Part shown: positions 48,306-60,374 of the stretch, in pieces
Position numbering within the stretch: position 1 is the stretch's first letter
Layout of the letters: every line of letters starts with the position of its first letter
Source: Lasiosphaeris hirsuta
Taxonomy: Eukaryota; Ascomycota; Sordariomycetes; Sordariales; Lasiosphaeriaceae
DNA: 64,000 nt
Direction: 5' to 3'
NCBI GenBank assembly: GCA_030549175.1
Contig: JAUKUA010000009.1
Coordinates: 620,001 to 684,000, forward strand
The notes under the pieces: model-generated
Database searches by the model: none
What the model saw: only the letters and a program-made list of their open reading frames with translations
What the model was told of the DNA's origin: nothing
Made by a program: the position numbers and the translations under genes

Positions 48306-49494
48306 ACCTTACCTTTCTTCTTCAGCATATATACCACCTACACTATAGCGTATTCGCCATATCTACACCTCACGGCTTGGCAATAGAACCAACAAGCCAG
48401 GGCAACAAGCAAGCACTACTGGAACAGAATTGGTTTTTCGTGTCGTATTTCAGAACGCATACCAAGGCTCCGAATGACTCGGTTTCTTTGCTAAAAAAGA
48501 AAAAAGGGAGCTTGTTGGGCCGAATGGAAAACAAGGCAAGGACAAATAAGTAGGGGGAACCGGCATTCTGGAACACGCCCTAATTCCTAGTATAATAATG
48601 TCTTTCTTTTTTCAGTGTCAACAAACACCATACCCTTACAGTTTTATTTGATCTCTTTTCCTGCTGGAGGTCTGGGAAACCAAACTGAGTAGCTGGGTGA
48701 ACCAAGGGTCAGCTAACACCTAATTATTGTTATTTAGTACTTGGCAAGATGTTAATATTCAAGCACTCGAGCATTGGAGCATTGGAGCGGCCAGGAAAAT
48801 GCGTCAGCGGATCTAGAAATGGCTCTGATCTATTTAGTGAACACTACACCAAAGAGTAATATAAATAGGTAGCTAAGAGGGCGTAATGTGAATGAAGACA
48901 TCATAACTGGCTGGATGGGGCCAGGGCTCCTTACTAGAATCCCTGCAGAGCACACAGAAACCCGCGGCATAGCTACACTTTTTGCGCAGTCATTTGTACT
49001 TGAAAGGGTACGTGGTCGTGTATCGAGAGGAGCTAGTTACTACCAGTTATATCAGGTCGTTATTCCGATAATTTATGTTCTTAGATGTTCAAGTAATGTA
49101 TCGCCCATATACTCTCAAGACGGCGATTGTGTGAAGGTAGGGGATCGTGCGGCGTAAAAGGTTCGATCTTTTTCTCTCGTTTTGGAGGGCAGAAACTAAC
49201 ACGTAAACCAAGCCTTTGCTAGGGATTGGACCCTATATAACTTCCACAAGATTCGCTGTCCTAATCCTTAATTTGCAAAACACTCCGCACCCCCCATACG
49301 TAACCCTGAAAGAAGTCAGCGCAACCCTGGAAATGGTCTAAACGGGGCGAATACCACTGCACTGTCAAGCCAGCTAGAGCGAAAGAAATTGACAGAATAA
49401 CACTAACCCTATAGTATAGCTTGTATATAGGCGCCTCCTCCACCCTTTTGGAGCCTTAAGGTAACGATGAAGTTGGGGCTATAAAAACCGACGA
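48306..49494. other. Intergenic, repeat-rich, no gene recognised
   Basis: AT-rich. Short open frames have no domains. GAGCATTG is doubled near 48778. Confidence 0.45.
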
Positions 49495-49708
49495 TATGTA
49501 ACTCCAACTCTGACACTTTTAGAGCGGAGCAACGGAAAAAAGGGGAGTGATCGAATTGAGTATACTCCAGCTAAGAGAGCAAGGCGCGTGAGCGCCGAAT
49601 ATATGCAAAAGAGAGTGCGCTATGCCAAGGACCCAGGCTCCCAGTCACAGCTGTGGCTGCGCGCAGAGCGCTGTGCCACACCCACCACAGTTATGGACAC
49701 CAACATTT
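49495..49708 (-). repeat. Dispersed repeat, copy B (inverted relative to 1.8 kb)
   Basis: The reverse complement of this segment aligns with 1798-2030, including GTGGGTGTGGCACAGCGCTC and a TATTCGGCGCTCACGCGCCT block. It lacks the 29 bp between the GGGAGC repeats seen in copy A. In the orientation of copy A it begins TGTTGGTGTCCATAACTG, as LTRs often do. No internal retrotransposon genes lie beside it, so it would be a solo LTR or SINE-like copy. Confidence 0.7.
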
Positions 49709-50513
49709 AAGGTTAGGCGCCTTCTACAGGTCTGACAACATTTGCGTCATCAAGATAGCCTACATTATCAGACTGTGAAAACTGCGGTGATGTAATTTTG
49801 TTTACATATAATTTTCTGACTGATACATTCACGAAAACACTCGGGCGCTACCAGTGACTTGAAACAACTCTGAAGCGCGTCCAGAGTTTATTCATCCATC
49901 CGGTCCTGACGGTTACAAATGTGGTGCGAGACGCTACTTTGCAAGCTACTCTCTAAATGGCATGTGACTGTTGTCATCCGAGATGAACAGGGGTAGAAGT
50001 GTGTTTCCGAAGACTATTGACAGTCCAATGAAGAGCATTTGGCACGAATGAACCCTGCCAAGAAGCACGCACTCTGAAATTTGACCTCGCATTTTTCTCA
50101 GTCCGAGCATCCGTGCCTACCACCCTACCTGATCACTCCTCGTGGCCGACCAAGTCATCAATTCTGAGGCTCCACTGACTGACCCAGTAAAGTTGGCTTG
50201 GGCGGCGTTAGCCTCGAGTGCTATTGGCCTAAAATGCAAAATGAGGAGTCATCCATGCACATCTCAGCCACTTGTGTCAGACTAGGCCAGAGGCTGGTTT
50301 CTTGTCCACATCGCCTTCCACCCGCCACTGCCTCGATTTTTGGGCGTCAAGGCAGCATCGGAATGTCGGTTGGTGTTCGAGAATTGCGAGCCTGCGATAA
50401 ACAAGAGTGGGTAGACTAGAAAAACTTTGGGTAAATTGGAATCAGGGCTGGGACGTTTTCATTTCGGATAACTAATTGGGAGCAGCAGCGTCTGGTACAT
50501 TTCTCCTGCAGAC
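49709..50513. other. Intergenic, promoter of the large membrane protein gene
   Basis: No coding signal. The last few hundred bases are the presumed promoter and leader of the gene starting at 50514. Confidence 0.5.
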
Positions 50514-52974
50514 ATGAGTCGCGCTGCAGCTAGCGGTGAATTCCCGCTCGGCAACCTCGCCCCAGCTTCGGATACTCGGTGGGCGCCGAGTCTGGCGAAC
50601 GCAGACGATAGACCCGGGCCGGACCGCGTCTACGAACAGGTTGACAGCCAGGGTTACTCCCGTCCACCCCACTCACACGATCGAGCATTTCCGGACACAT
50701 CCTACGACTCATCACGGCCCGTGTCGTCCCATCGCCAGTCCATACCTCGGCGCTCAGATGACGAAGTCACGCTTCTGCAGAAGCAGCAGGCCTCGCCGTC
50801 GACATCAAGCTTCTTCCGCTCTCTCACCTCAAAGACAGCGCATTCACCTCAATACGGCGCTCCGTTCTTTGCAAAAGAGGTTCCGAATGCTCGGACCAGC
50901 CCGGTGTCGTGGAGATGGAAATCGTCATGGAACATGTATCTATTTTTCGCGTTCGGTAGCGCGTGCGCCCTTGGCCATCACTTCTACTACGCGGCACTCA
51001 ACGGGAAACCGGCCACTGACCAGCTTCAAATGCTGCGCTACGGCATGGTGTTGGCCTTTGCCTCAAAGGCAGGTCTGAGTGCCGCTGTGGTCTTGGCCTT
51101 TCGGCAGCGTGTGTGGACCACTGTGCGGACCAGGCTGCTGTCGGTTGCTGCACTTGACACACTCTTTGCCGCAACCGAGGACGTGGCAGCATTGTGGAAC
51201 TGGGAGATGGTCAAGAATGCCAAGATAGCGGTTGCTTTGGCCGTGTTTGTGTGGTACGTTGATCCGAGCCAACCTTCTAGCTACACCGACGACGAGCGTC
51301 CGCTGACCATGTTCAATTGGCAAAAGGGTCGCACCCTTGTCAGTCATTCTGTCAGCAAACACACTGCTGGTTGAGCCGTCCACAGGCATTATCGAGGACA
51401 TGTGTGCGGGTGTCCGCACTCTCAACTTCACCTTCGAGGAGACGTACGAATGGCGAAATCCGACTCGAATATCGAAACTGTATGAACTGCCCTTGAGTCT
51501 GTGGAATACTACGAAGTCGTCTGATTCCGACTCGGACCCCTGGTTTGACTACTATACCGCCCCCTATCCGACTCTCGAGCAGACGGCCACCATCGGCGCT
51601 TTCCTGGAACAAACAATAATGAGGACGAACGCCCAGCTGGAGACTTGCGGCAGTGGCTGGAACTGCACCTTTGACATCCAGTTTACCGGCCCGGGATACA
51701 AGTGTACCGAACTGGCTAGTGGCGTCGGCTCCAAAGCCAAGAACCTCACACAGGAATCGGGGAGTATTGCACCGCCCTTCGACATGGACATCATCCTACC
51801 CGAGGGCCCTTACAGCTACTACACGTTCGCTACTGGCGGCGAATACTCGACGGTGCAAATGAAGGACGTCGGCATCGGGGGGATACCGAAGACTCCCCCG
51901 CCGTATCCCAAAAACTTTGGCGCCTTCCGCACTGAGCCCATTGTGTGGGTTGGCTACGCCCAGATTGCTGATCCGTCCAAGCCCGTCCCGACCGATCCGG
52001 CATCCCCCGAATGGAGCACCGCGTTTATCCCCAAGCTCTTTGCTTGTGAGAACTACGAGTCTTCCTACACGGTCCGCTTCAACTACTCATCCGGCACCCA
52101 GTCAACAACGACTACCAACCTCACATTTCACTCGCCCGTCGTCAACACCACCTACATCCCGAACCTGGACGCCAACGACGGCACGGCAGACAATATCACG
52201 GCCGTCCCCGAGTCAAACTACATCCTCCCGGTAGACAAGGCACGCTACCGCCGAACGGCTGCCTATCACTCGCTCGGATTCATGCTCCGCCAGTTTCTTA
52301 ATGGCACAATCAGCATTGACAAGTCCTTGGTCAACCCCATCGTCAACACGGCCGCCATCCAGACGAAACTCCTCGACCCCCAAAGCAACTTCTTCCCCCG
52401 CCCCAATCTCCAGGAAATGGTGCAGCTATTCTACGAAGATATCATCCTCTCCATGCTGTCGCAGGCGCAGTTTGCGGCCGTGGTGTGGGCGAAAAAGCCG
52501 GATGAACAAACAGGGACCGTGCTGAAGGACAGTGCCGACTATTTGTACCCCTGCGTCAAGTCGCGGACGGCAAACATGTACAAGTACCACGTCCGCGATC
52601 TGTGGATTGTCTACAGCATCGCTATTCTGCTCGCGCTGGTGGGTGTTGTCACGGGGAGTTGGGCCATGGGAGACAACCAAGGTGGATTGAGGGATACCAG
52701 GTGGTCCAGCATCGTTGCCACCACACGCGGGCCGGCGCTGGATAACGTTAACTGGGAGGGAAGACCCGGGGAGGGAGAGAATGTGACGGAAAATGTGAAG
52801 AACCTGAAGGTGGGATACGGAGTTCTACAAGCGCCCATGAATGGAGGAACGGCGAGCTCGACGGGCTGGGACTTGGATGGGAGAAGATATGGATTTGGAT
52901 TGGAGGGCGATGTGAGGCAGGTAAGGAGGGAAGGAAGCGTTTGGAAGATGGCCTCTAGAACAGGTTTGGGTTGA
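50514..52974 (+). CDS. Large fungal multi-pass membrane protein, unknown function
   Basis: Exons 50514-51253 and 51327-52974; the 73-bp intron (GTACGT, branch GCTGAC, acceptor AAAG) joins W and VAPLSVILS in frame, giving 795 aa. A Ser/Pro-rich cytosolic N-terminus of ~140 residues precedes three helices: NMYLFFAFGSACALGHHFYY, MVLAFASKAGLSAAVVLAF, and the helix spanning the splice site, AVFVW plus VAPLSVILSANTLL. A ~400-residue, presumably external loop follows, with many N-x-S/T sites and Cys pairs (ETCGSGWNCTFD). A last helix (LWIVYSIAILLALVGVVTGS) precedes a ~100-residue tail. The plan resembles DUF3176-like fungal surface proteins, but the sequence family is different. Similar proteins have been labelled deformylase-like, yet no deformylase motif is present. 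Confidence 0.8.
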
Positions 52975-53690
52975 AGGCCATGCGTGCATCATCAACCCCG
53001 CCACATTTCGAAAACAACATTACCACTTTGCTCGCTAGAAAATCTTGCCCTCTTTGGATACATTCTCGACATGTCTCGGCAGGCTTTTCGTCAAAAGTCA
53101 GCTGCTTACACTCGGCGCGCACGTTGTCGAGGGCCTTCTCCCTTGCCTCTTCAATCTCGGTGCACACATAGTTCTCAAAGTCCTTGATGGGCACCTTGTT
53201 CCGGAACACTTCGTCAATCTCCTCCAAGGTGCGGCCCCTAACCTCGTGGAGCAGGAAGTACACAAAAGCTGTGACGATGTGGCCGGCGGGAAACCAGACC
53301 AAGCCATACTTGGGACCCCAGTTGAGCCTTGAAGGGCTGATGAAGTAGGGTGTGGTGAAGGCGGTGAGCCAGCCGGACGAGAAGCTAACAGCGGTTGACA
53401 AGCCAAGGGTGTATCCACGGAGATGCTAACTCGGGATCTCGCTGGCCACAAGGTAGACGTAGGGCTCGAGACTAAAGTTGAATACAAAGAGATAAATGCT
53501 GACGATGACAATGAGACCCACACCCATGCTGCCAGCAGAGAGCGTGGGCGAGGTGTACAAGGCAGCCATGACGAGCATGCAAATGGTGCAGACGGCACAC
53601 CCTATCAGTATGATGCGGCGGCGGCGGCCGACCTTTAAGTATAAAATACCACCCATTCCCCTGCCTAGGCTTTCCCAAACGACAATACTG
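52955..53690 (-). pseudogene. C-terminal half of an MFS sugar transporter with an in-frame stop
   Basis: Reading the minus strand: ESLGRGMGGILYLKVGRRRR (loop between the two halves, truncated), helices with IVIVSIYLFVFNFSLEPYVYLVASEIPS, then TAG at 53426-53428, then HLRGYTLGLSTAVSFSSGWL in the same frame and the typical end (LVWFPAGHIVTAFVYFLLHE, VRGRTLEEIDEVF). Homologues have Gln at the stop, so CAG became TAG. The N-terminal six helices are absent; stop codons occur immediately upstream, where the FAD oxidase gene ends at 53699. Its 3' end overlaps the membrane-protein gene's end by 20 bp. Originally a sugar or metabolite importer; now non-functional. Confidence 0.8.
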
Positions 53691-53698
53691 AAGCACTA

Positions 53699-55803
53699 TC
53701 AGGTCACCTTGCAAAGCTTCAAGTTGTTCTGAAGGGCCCACCCTTCCGATCCAGTACTTGACTTGGACCAAAAAACATCATCAGGGTCGTATTTCTTCTT
53801 GATCCTCAACACTCTAGGGTACACGGGCCCCCAAAAGGCATCCTGCCAGTTTGGCTCGTTGACATCGCCCTAGTGTGGCAGTAGTTAGCTCCCGTACGTT
53901 TGAGACGTGGTCATTGACACGGATACTGCTCACTTCGTTTGAATACACAGCACTTTTGGGCGTGACGGCGCGGAGAATGCCCCCCAACTCAGTTGTGACC
54001 CTTCTTTCAGCTTCTGTCCGCTGCTGTGGTGACATACAAGGAGGTGGCAGATATAGGAAGATTTGGATGTCGGCCGTGTCTCGCCACACGGGGTGGACAG
54101 CGCTCAGCTTTTGTTCTGGGTCCTTAACCTTATTCCCTGGGTTGACAAGATGTCCGCCGAACAGTACCTGGCCTGGATACTTGTCGCTCATCTTTCGGAA
54201 GGCGGCCACAATGTCATTTCCACGCTTCTTGACATCCTGCTGTGAAATCATACGACCACCAAAATAGGCGCCCAAGCCTGAGCCGTGGAAGGCATTGTAC
54301 CACATGTCTTGGTACAAGTCGCCAAACTTTGGAAATGTCTTGACCTCTGTTGTTGTAAAGTTTATATTGGCGCCTCGTAGTCTTTCGAGGAGGGGGTCCA
54401 CAACCGCATTGAACTGCTGTGTTGTCATGTTTGGCGCCACAAACGGCTGAGCAATGAGGGAGCCCTCCTGCATGGCGTACCAAACATACATTCCCGCGGC
54501 GGTGTACGTCGGCGCCATTGTGTGCCAGATGCGGACCCCCTCCCAGAACCTGTCGCCTGTGTCGGTGATAGTGAGGCCCATGCCGGTTACAGGCATTGTT
54601 GGGTACGTCTTCAACGTCACCGAAGTCACCACAGCGAATGTGCCCATGCCGCCTCCTTTCAGCGCCCAGAAAAGGTCGGCATTTTTCTTTGCGTCGGCCG
54701 TTACCACTTCGCCGTTGGCGAGGACAGCATCAAAGGATATAGCGTGATCCGAGCCTGCCTAGGTGTTAGTGACACACTAGGTACCTAGCTATTGGGTGCA
54801 AATCTAACTTACCAACTCCATAATGCCCTGATAATGGTCCTTGCCCACCACCTTGCACAAATCCGCCTGCGATCCCCACTGTCTACCGCGGGATGTCAGC
54901 TTCTTTTTTCAAGTCATCCCCTGTGTAATTGCAATTCTGTTGGGAATGATGTGAGACTTACAGGACATTCGCCGCCCAAAACGTCAAGATTCCTTGGCCA
55001 AGCTTCGGCGTACACGTCCTGAAACATGACACCGGCGCCGACCTTGACAACGCCGCTGCTATGGCCATCGCAGAGACTACATTTGCTCTCAAACTTGATG
55101 GAATTAAGGCGGTGTGTGTTGATGACCAGCGCTCCGTACCCTAGATCTTTGGTTAGATAACTTTTTTTATCATTTCAAGGGAAGGGAGCCCTCCCGGTTG
55201 ACCGTCCCATGAAACAGTGTCCCGTGTTCCTTATGATCAACCTGAGTTTTTTGTTTCGAGCAAAGTTGACCCCGGCTACCACATCGTCTGCACTGTTGGC
55301 AAGAATGGCATATTGTGATAAAAATCCAATTGAGCACACATCTGGGCACCCAGCAGGCGGGCCAGGTTGTCCTGTCGCCGTGTTGGGCTCACATGTGCTG
55401 TTGCTCCAGAGTGGAATCATTGGAATCACGGCCTGGTCGGCCCTAGCTTTAGGGTCAGCACAAAAGCACTATCGGCAAATCATTTCCCACATTGCACCTA
55501 CGTCCAGCTCGCATTGGACCATTGCGATGCTACCTCCACACATTTGCTTGGGTTTTTGGTCGGGGTGCCTTCAAAGCTATCGTAGCAAACTGCCCCTGGA
55601 GGTATGGCACGAACGAGTCGACTGCCCACGGTGCGGTTGAGAGTGGTCCATTCGGCGGTCGACGGCCAGCACGGATCCCCAGGGTAGCATTTGCACTCTG
55701 GTTGCACCGTGCTAGAAAATGACTCTCGCACATCTACCAACGGCTGGGATGCCAAAGTATTGGTAGCGGCAAGGGCCACCAGCCGCGCTATGTTAGCTTT
55801 CAT
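53699..55803 (-). CDS. Secreted FAD-linked oxidase (berberine-bridge type) with a damaged splice donor
   Basis: Six exons: 55502-55803, 55195-55442, 54962-55140, 54813-54882, 53934-54754 and 53699-53869, giving 596 aa with every join in phase. Met at 55803 starts a signal peptide (MKANIARLVALAATNTLAS). FAD-binding motifs: RNTGHCFMGRSTG (His for flavin attachment) and GGECPTVGIAGGFVQGGG (Cys for the second covalent bond), as in bicovalent BBE-like oxidases. The C-terminal BBE segment has NEPNWQDAFWG and YPRVLRIKKKYDPDDVFW. Four introns are normal. The one at 55141-55194 keeps its branch (CTAAC) and acceptor (CTAG), but the expected GT donor reads GG, so splicing there should fail or shift. Members oxidise alcohols, sugars or alkaloids, often in secondary-metabolite clusters. 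Possibly a recent pseudogene. Confidence 0.82.
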
Positions 55804-58800
55804 GACTTTCTTGGGCTCAGGCGGATCGGGCGAGATGGTCAAGGACTTGAACAAAGCAACACCTCTCCCCCCCCATTGTCGGAAGATACAATAGAATTTA
55901 TACTAACACTGGTTCCGTAACGACATGGCTTGGACAATGTAATGTTGTGGCACGGGAAATGAGCAGCTCCGGCCAATGCTACGATGCACCTTGTAGCATG
56001 GAATCCAGGGTCGCCTGCATGTCCTGCGTCATTGTTCCACTCATTGGCACTGTAGTCTTTACCGCTCGTGGCGATCGTGGCAATCTACTACACAGGTGGG
56101 CATCACCCAATACCGTCCCAGGATTTTGGACGAACAAAACTTAACTCAAAGCATTGGCACGCCAATTACGCAATGCGCATACCCTACTTCCATGTATTTA
56201 TATGCGCTTCCCATTGCGCTCTCACGATGTCTCATTGGGTTTACGTTGTTGTCCTTTCTGTTTCTAACACTATTCCGTTCAGTCGCTAGTGAGCGTGGTA
56301 ATGCAAAAGGCAAAACGACTGAGTCACAGTGTGCCAAAGCGCTTTTGCTCTTAGCCTAGAAATAAAACCACTTTGCTTGGCACAACTGGCAAGGAACGGG
56401 ATGTTTGAAACGGGGTTTTAATTCCCGATCGTCAGCTCGTCAACACATCAACTACGAAGTTCGCTTTCTCCATTACGACTACTAGCTAGCACATGCCCTC
56501 TTGATCAGCCAGAGCACTAGCTCCAAGTCCAAGTCTTATATCGTGACAGGATAGAGGAGATATCGATTCTATCTGCAACCATTGTTGCTACGAATGTTGT
56601 AGAGACAATCGAAACACTCGGATGAGACGGAACGGATCCGGACACGCAGACGAATGGAACCCCGGCTTGGTATGCAGAGATTCAATGCATCTTCGTGTTC
56701 TTTCTTCATGCGCGTGTGCGTCTCAATATTGGCACTAGGCAATAATAGAAACGCGGTTAGCGTAACATCGGCAGTTCGGTAATAAGCGTGATGTGACGAG
56801 CCGCGATTAGTCTTGGCTACATGTGCTGAAGTAGGTAATGGTTCCGACAATGGGGGGCGCTTCACCGGCCGAATAACTTGAAACACAAGTAAACATATCT
56901 AGTTTCCACTTGTTGAACATCGGTTTGGAAGGTCATGTTGCAAGGGGCCGCTTGGGTTCCGGCATCACCAGCAACCTCAAATAAAGCTTGTTTGTCACCG
57001 TGAGGCTTGCTTCCGCCAATAACCTTCCACTGCGACATGGCTGTTGCTGGCTTTCTATTGTATTATATCTTCTTCCACTTTGCTTTCCCGTGTTATTTCT
57101 TGTATGTATACGATAAGAGAAATCCTTTGGATCATGAATTAGAGCTACCAAGCCGGGAGTAGATGAATGAAACGCGGGTCGAGCTAGCGCTCCGAGAAAT
57201 AAAGCTGCTTTCCCTGTCTTTTGAAGCCAGTTGATCAGCGCGGTAGTGTGCAGCGCGGTAGTGTGCGCAGTCCGAGGCCCACAGCGCAGACGAAGGACCG
57301 CTTGCAGCGCTTTATGCTAGAGAGCAGGTTCTCTTCGATACAGCTAAAGCACAAGTATTGTCATCCTTTTACTCAATGCTAGTCCCTGATGGTTACTTGG
57401 GGCACGGGGAAGGCGCTCCCAAACTAATCATTACACCAATAACCAACTCACTTATTCGTGACATCATATTACCGGGACTCTTTCAGTGTACCTTAACCAA
57501 TACCGACGGGAGACACCAAGTGAGCAAGCGGCCCAATGTCTTTAGTGAACATTGAAACTCGACTATGAAACCTAAGACGATCGACCAAGATCCAACGAGA
57601 TCCGGGTTGGCGCGGCGGTGATAAACGTTGACCGGTAATAGGTTCATTGCTGGGTCTAGGCCTTTTGGTGCTAAGGACTGTTGACTTGTGCCGTTTGCCA
57701 AGACTGGTGCCTACCAAGAAATAAATGAACGACGTGGGGTAAATTGCCCGCTTAAAGAGATCAGGATCCACAGGAGCGGTCCATGGAAAAGGCCGGCAGC
57801 GCCCGTTGGCTGGTCACACAGCTTAATACCATGTTTGGCGGATGGAATGAATCTCTCGAAAAGATACAAACACTGGAGGCAAGAAAGCCTAGAAACTGTA
57901 CCCCTTTTAATGTTGGACTCCCCAATGTTCTGACAGGATATCCTCGCGCCTGAAATGTGAGCCATCACATGTAAGGCGAAGAAAGGAGGGCTTGTACCTT
58001 TGTATTGTGGCACAAAAAAAAAAACCGGGAGATACTTCATGGCACCTGAGAAGATTCGTGCCTTATTTGCCAAAGCTTGTCGTGCTAAACCGTCGTTGTA
58101 AAAGACAATCTGTAAAGTGAATAAGAAAACATTCCGTTTACCATACCTATGGTCTACTCACTTGTCAGCCAGAATCACTCTCAGAAAACTGCCGTTATCT
58201 TGACCGGATGGCTTTCCCTTCAGTGAGCCGCCTAAACACCTAGGCCCAGATCGTGCCCGGTCCCGCATCGCATCCAGCCGCCCTCGACTGTCCGGTTTCT
58301 CCCAATTGTCTGTAGCCAGAAGGTTCCCAGCCGTTCTTAATTTACCCGCAAAATATCCTGGAGCGAGATACTTCACAAATCCTTCAGGTCCGGCGACACT
58401 TTTTCATTGTCCCAGCAATTACGGCCAACCGTGGCACGGCTGGAGTCTTTGTGATGTCGGTAAAGCTGCTGACTGGCCACTCCTTCATGCAAGTACCTGG
58501 TTGTGGTTTCCCGCCCAAAGCCTCCCACACATCAGGTCAGGTCACTGTCCGAGACAAATTCTCCGGTTGGGGCGGTCCCACATCACTATAACATGCTTAA
58601 CACAACTTTTCAGCCGTCTTTCTTCAACCACAAGCTCATGACACAGGCGCACTTGGGAAAGTCCGGGGGAAGTGGCGAATCAGGCGCGGCCGATATAGTG
58701 ATAGTATCAGTATGACATTATTTAGCCGCCGTGGACAGCGGCCGTTAGGTCAACACTCAAGCCCGGTTCTGAGATAAACACCCCACGCGTGTTTCTATTT

Positions 58801-59201
58801 CTGGTGTGGGGCAGTCCGGAATCGCGGCTTGATATTGCCCAAAAGGCGAGGAAAGCTTACTCCTGAGTTTAAATTTCCGGAATCCCGGGTGCTTCTTTTA
58901 CATCCTCATCTGCCGGTTCAAAGAAGCGGGACCGACTATGATATTGTGAGATGCTCGATCCTCTTCATGGCGTATCAGCTCTCGGGGCCTAGAATCTGCC
59001 ACACCTGAAATCACGGCTCGAGGTCCGGCAACATATTGACGTGTCTCAGTATTTGCCCAGGCCCCAACCCGACATAGGTCAGAAGACAACATGATGTCAC
59101 TATCGCTCGATATTGTGGCTGTTAATGGCTGCTTTCCTACTTTGGGTTTCCGTCACCAAGCCCCGAGTCTGAATACTCCCAGGCTACGGGGTAGGTGAAT
59201 G
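55804..59201. other. Intergenic, 3.4 kb, no gene recognised
   Basis: Promoter of the FAD oxidase first, then repeat-poor DNA with only short frames. A perfect 15-bp tandem duplication (CAGCGCGGTAGTGTG) lies at 57236-57265 and an A-run at 58015-58024. Confidence 0.5.
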
Positions 59202-59208
59202 TATAAAG
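59202..59208 (+). promoter_or_regulatory. TATA box for the TPDEPY-tailed secreted protein gene
   Basis: TATAAAG about 130 bp upstream of the ATG at 59338, well placed for a core promoter with a leader of about 100 bases. Confidence 0.5.
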
Positions 59209-59337
59209 GCGTTGGTACGGCCCGCTTCTCACACTCCATCCTCTGTGTCTTCATTCTATACCACACAATAAACTTGGCCAAGATTCTACGGTCCGAAATT
59301 ATCATCCACCCACGCCGCCTTCTATCTGCTGCCAAGG

Positions 59338-59870
59338 ATGGCCAAGCTTGCCGGCTTTGTGCTGGCTATCATTGCCGTCGCCAACACCAATGCTGCAGTC
59401 GTCCCCAGCGCCCGTGCGGCGTATAAACCTTGTCCCGTAGACATTGACATTTGCGGATGGTCGTTACAGTCCAACTACGGTAAGTCACCTATCAAGGGTG
59501 TTCCTGGTTCTTTGCAAGCATACAAAACTCGAAGTGGCTAACTTCACTACCAGGATACACACAAGCTACACTTGCGGAGGCAACTACTGCCGCAAACCAG
59601 GACGCCAACAAAGGGACGGTTGTATTCGACAGCATTTACAATTGCTATCCTGGCGGAGAGGTAGTGTGGAGTGCGTGGTGCGGAAGTGGGTCTTGCAACC
59701 CTTCAGCAAGCGTATCGGCCCACGCTCTTTGTAAAGGAGAGCCCATTGATACAGGGCGGGAACCACCACGGTACGATGACCAGGGAAATCTAATTCCACC
59801 CGGTACACCCGACGAACCGAGCACACCCGACGAACCCTATACGCCAGATGAGCCGTACTTTGAGGGCTAG
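59338..59870 (+). CDS. Small cysteine-containing secreted protein with a (T/S)PDEPY repeat tail
   Basis: Exons 59338-59479 and 59554-59870; the 74-bp intron (GTAAGT, branch GCTAAC, acceptor CCAG) joins in frame to 152 aa. Residues 1-19 are a signal peptide (MAKLAGFVLAIIAVANTNA). The mature part has six cysteines (PCP, ICGW, NCY, WCG, SCN, LCK), enough for three disulfides, and conserved-looking aromatic residues around GGEVVWSAWCG. The last ~20 residues are three to four acidic repeats (GTPDEPS, TPDEPY, TPDEPY). Small size, even Cys number and repeats fit an effector or surface-active secreted protein. No homologue is recognised by eye. Strong TATA box and clean splice sites support a real gene. 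Confidence 0.78.
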
Positions 59871-60374
59871 ACGTGTGGGAACAAATCTCGAGGAAAAATT
59901 CACACCCTCAATCAACACTGTCTTCTAATAGCTGCTGTCTGAAAATATGACATTGTTGGTCATGTCATGAATTGTAAATTAGTGTGCACAATTCAAATCT
60001 CTGGTTTCAGCTTCATGCTTCAATGGCATGATATGCCTACGTCTACATAACTCGGAGTTTCCTATTCTCTCTCCAGGGGATACAATCAGAAGGACAGTAC
60101 TACAGTAAAGATTTATCAACAAAAATCATAAGTAAACTGTTACGCCTTGTTATGCATTCAGAATAATGCAGCAAAAGTTAGAAACCTCTCAAAAACTGAT
60201 AATCTCAAAAAACGCGCTAGTTACATTTGAGTGCACATCCGAGGGTTGCCGGTTATAGGAATAGAATATGTAGTACTATTAACCCACCCTCACGTCACGT
60301 AAGAAATAATACCCAACACAATACCTCTCCTAAGGAATCATTTACTTCAATCTATAATAGTGCCGCATACTTGG
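59871..60374. other. Intergenic between convergent genes
   Basis: AT-rich 3' flanks of the small secreted protein gene and the receptor gene. Nothing else is seen. Confidence 0.6.

Noticed and set aside
48888..49157. 89-residue + strand frame
   Set aside because: In repeat-rich DNA, no domain, no splice signals or promoter.
49130..49190. Possible tRNA B-box (GGTTCGATC)
   Set aside because: No matching A-box or cloverleaf arms could be paired around it.
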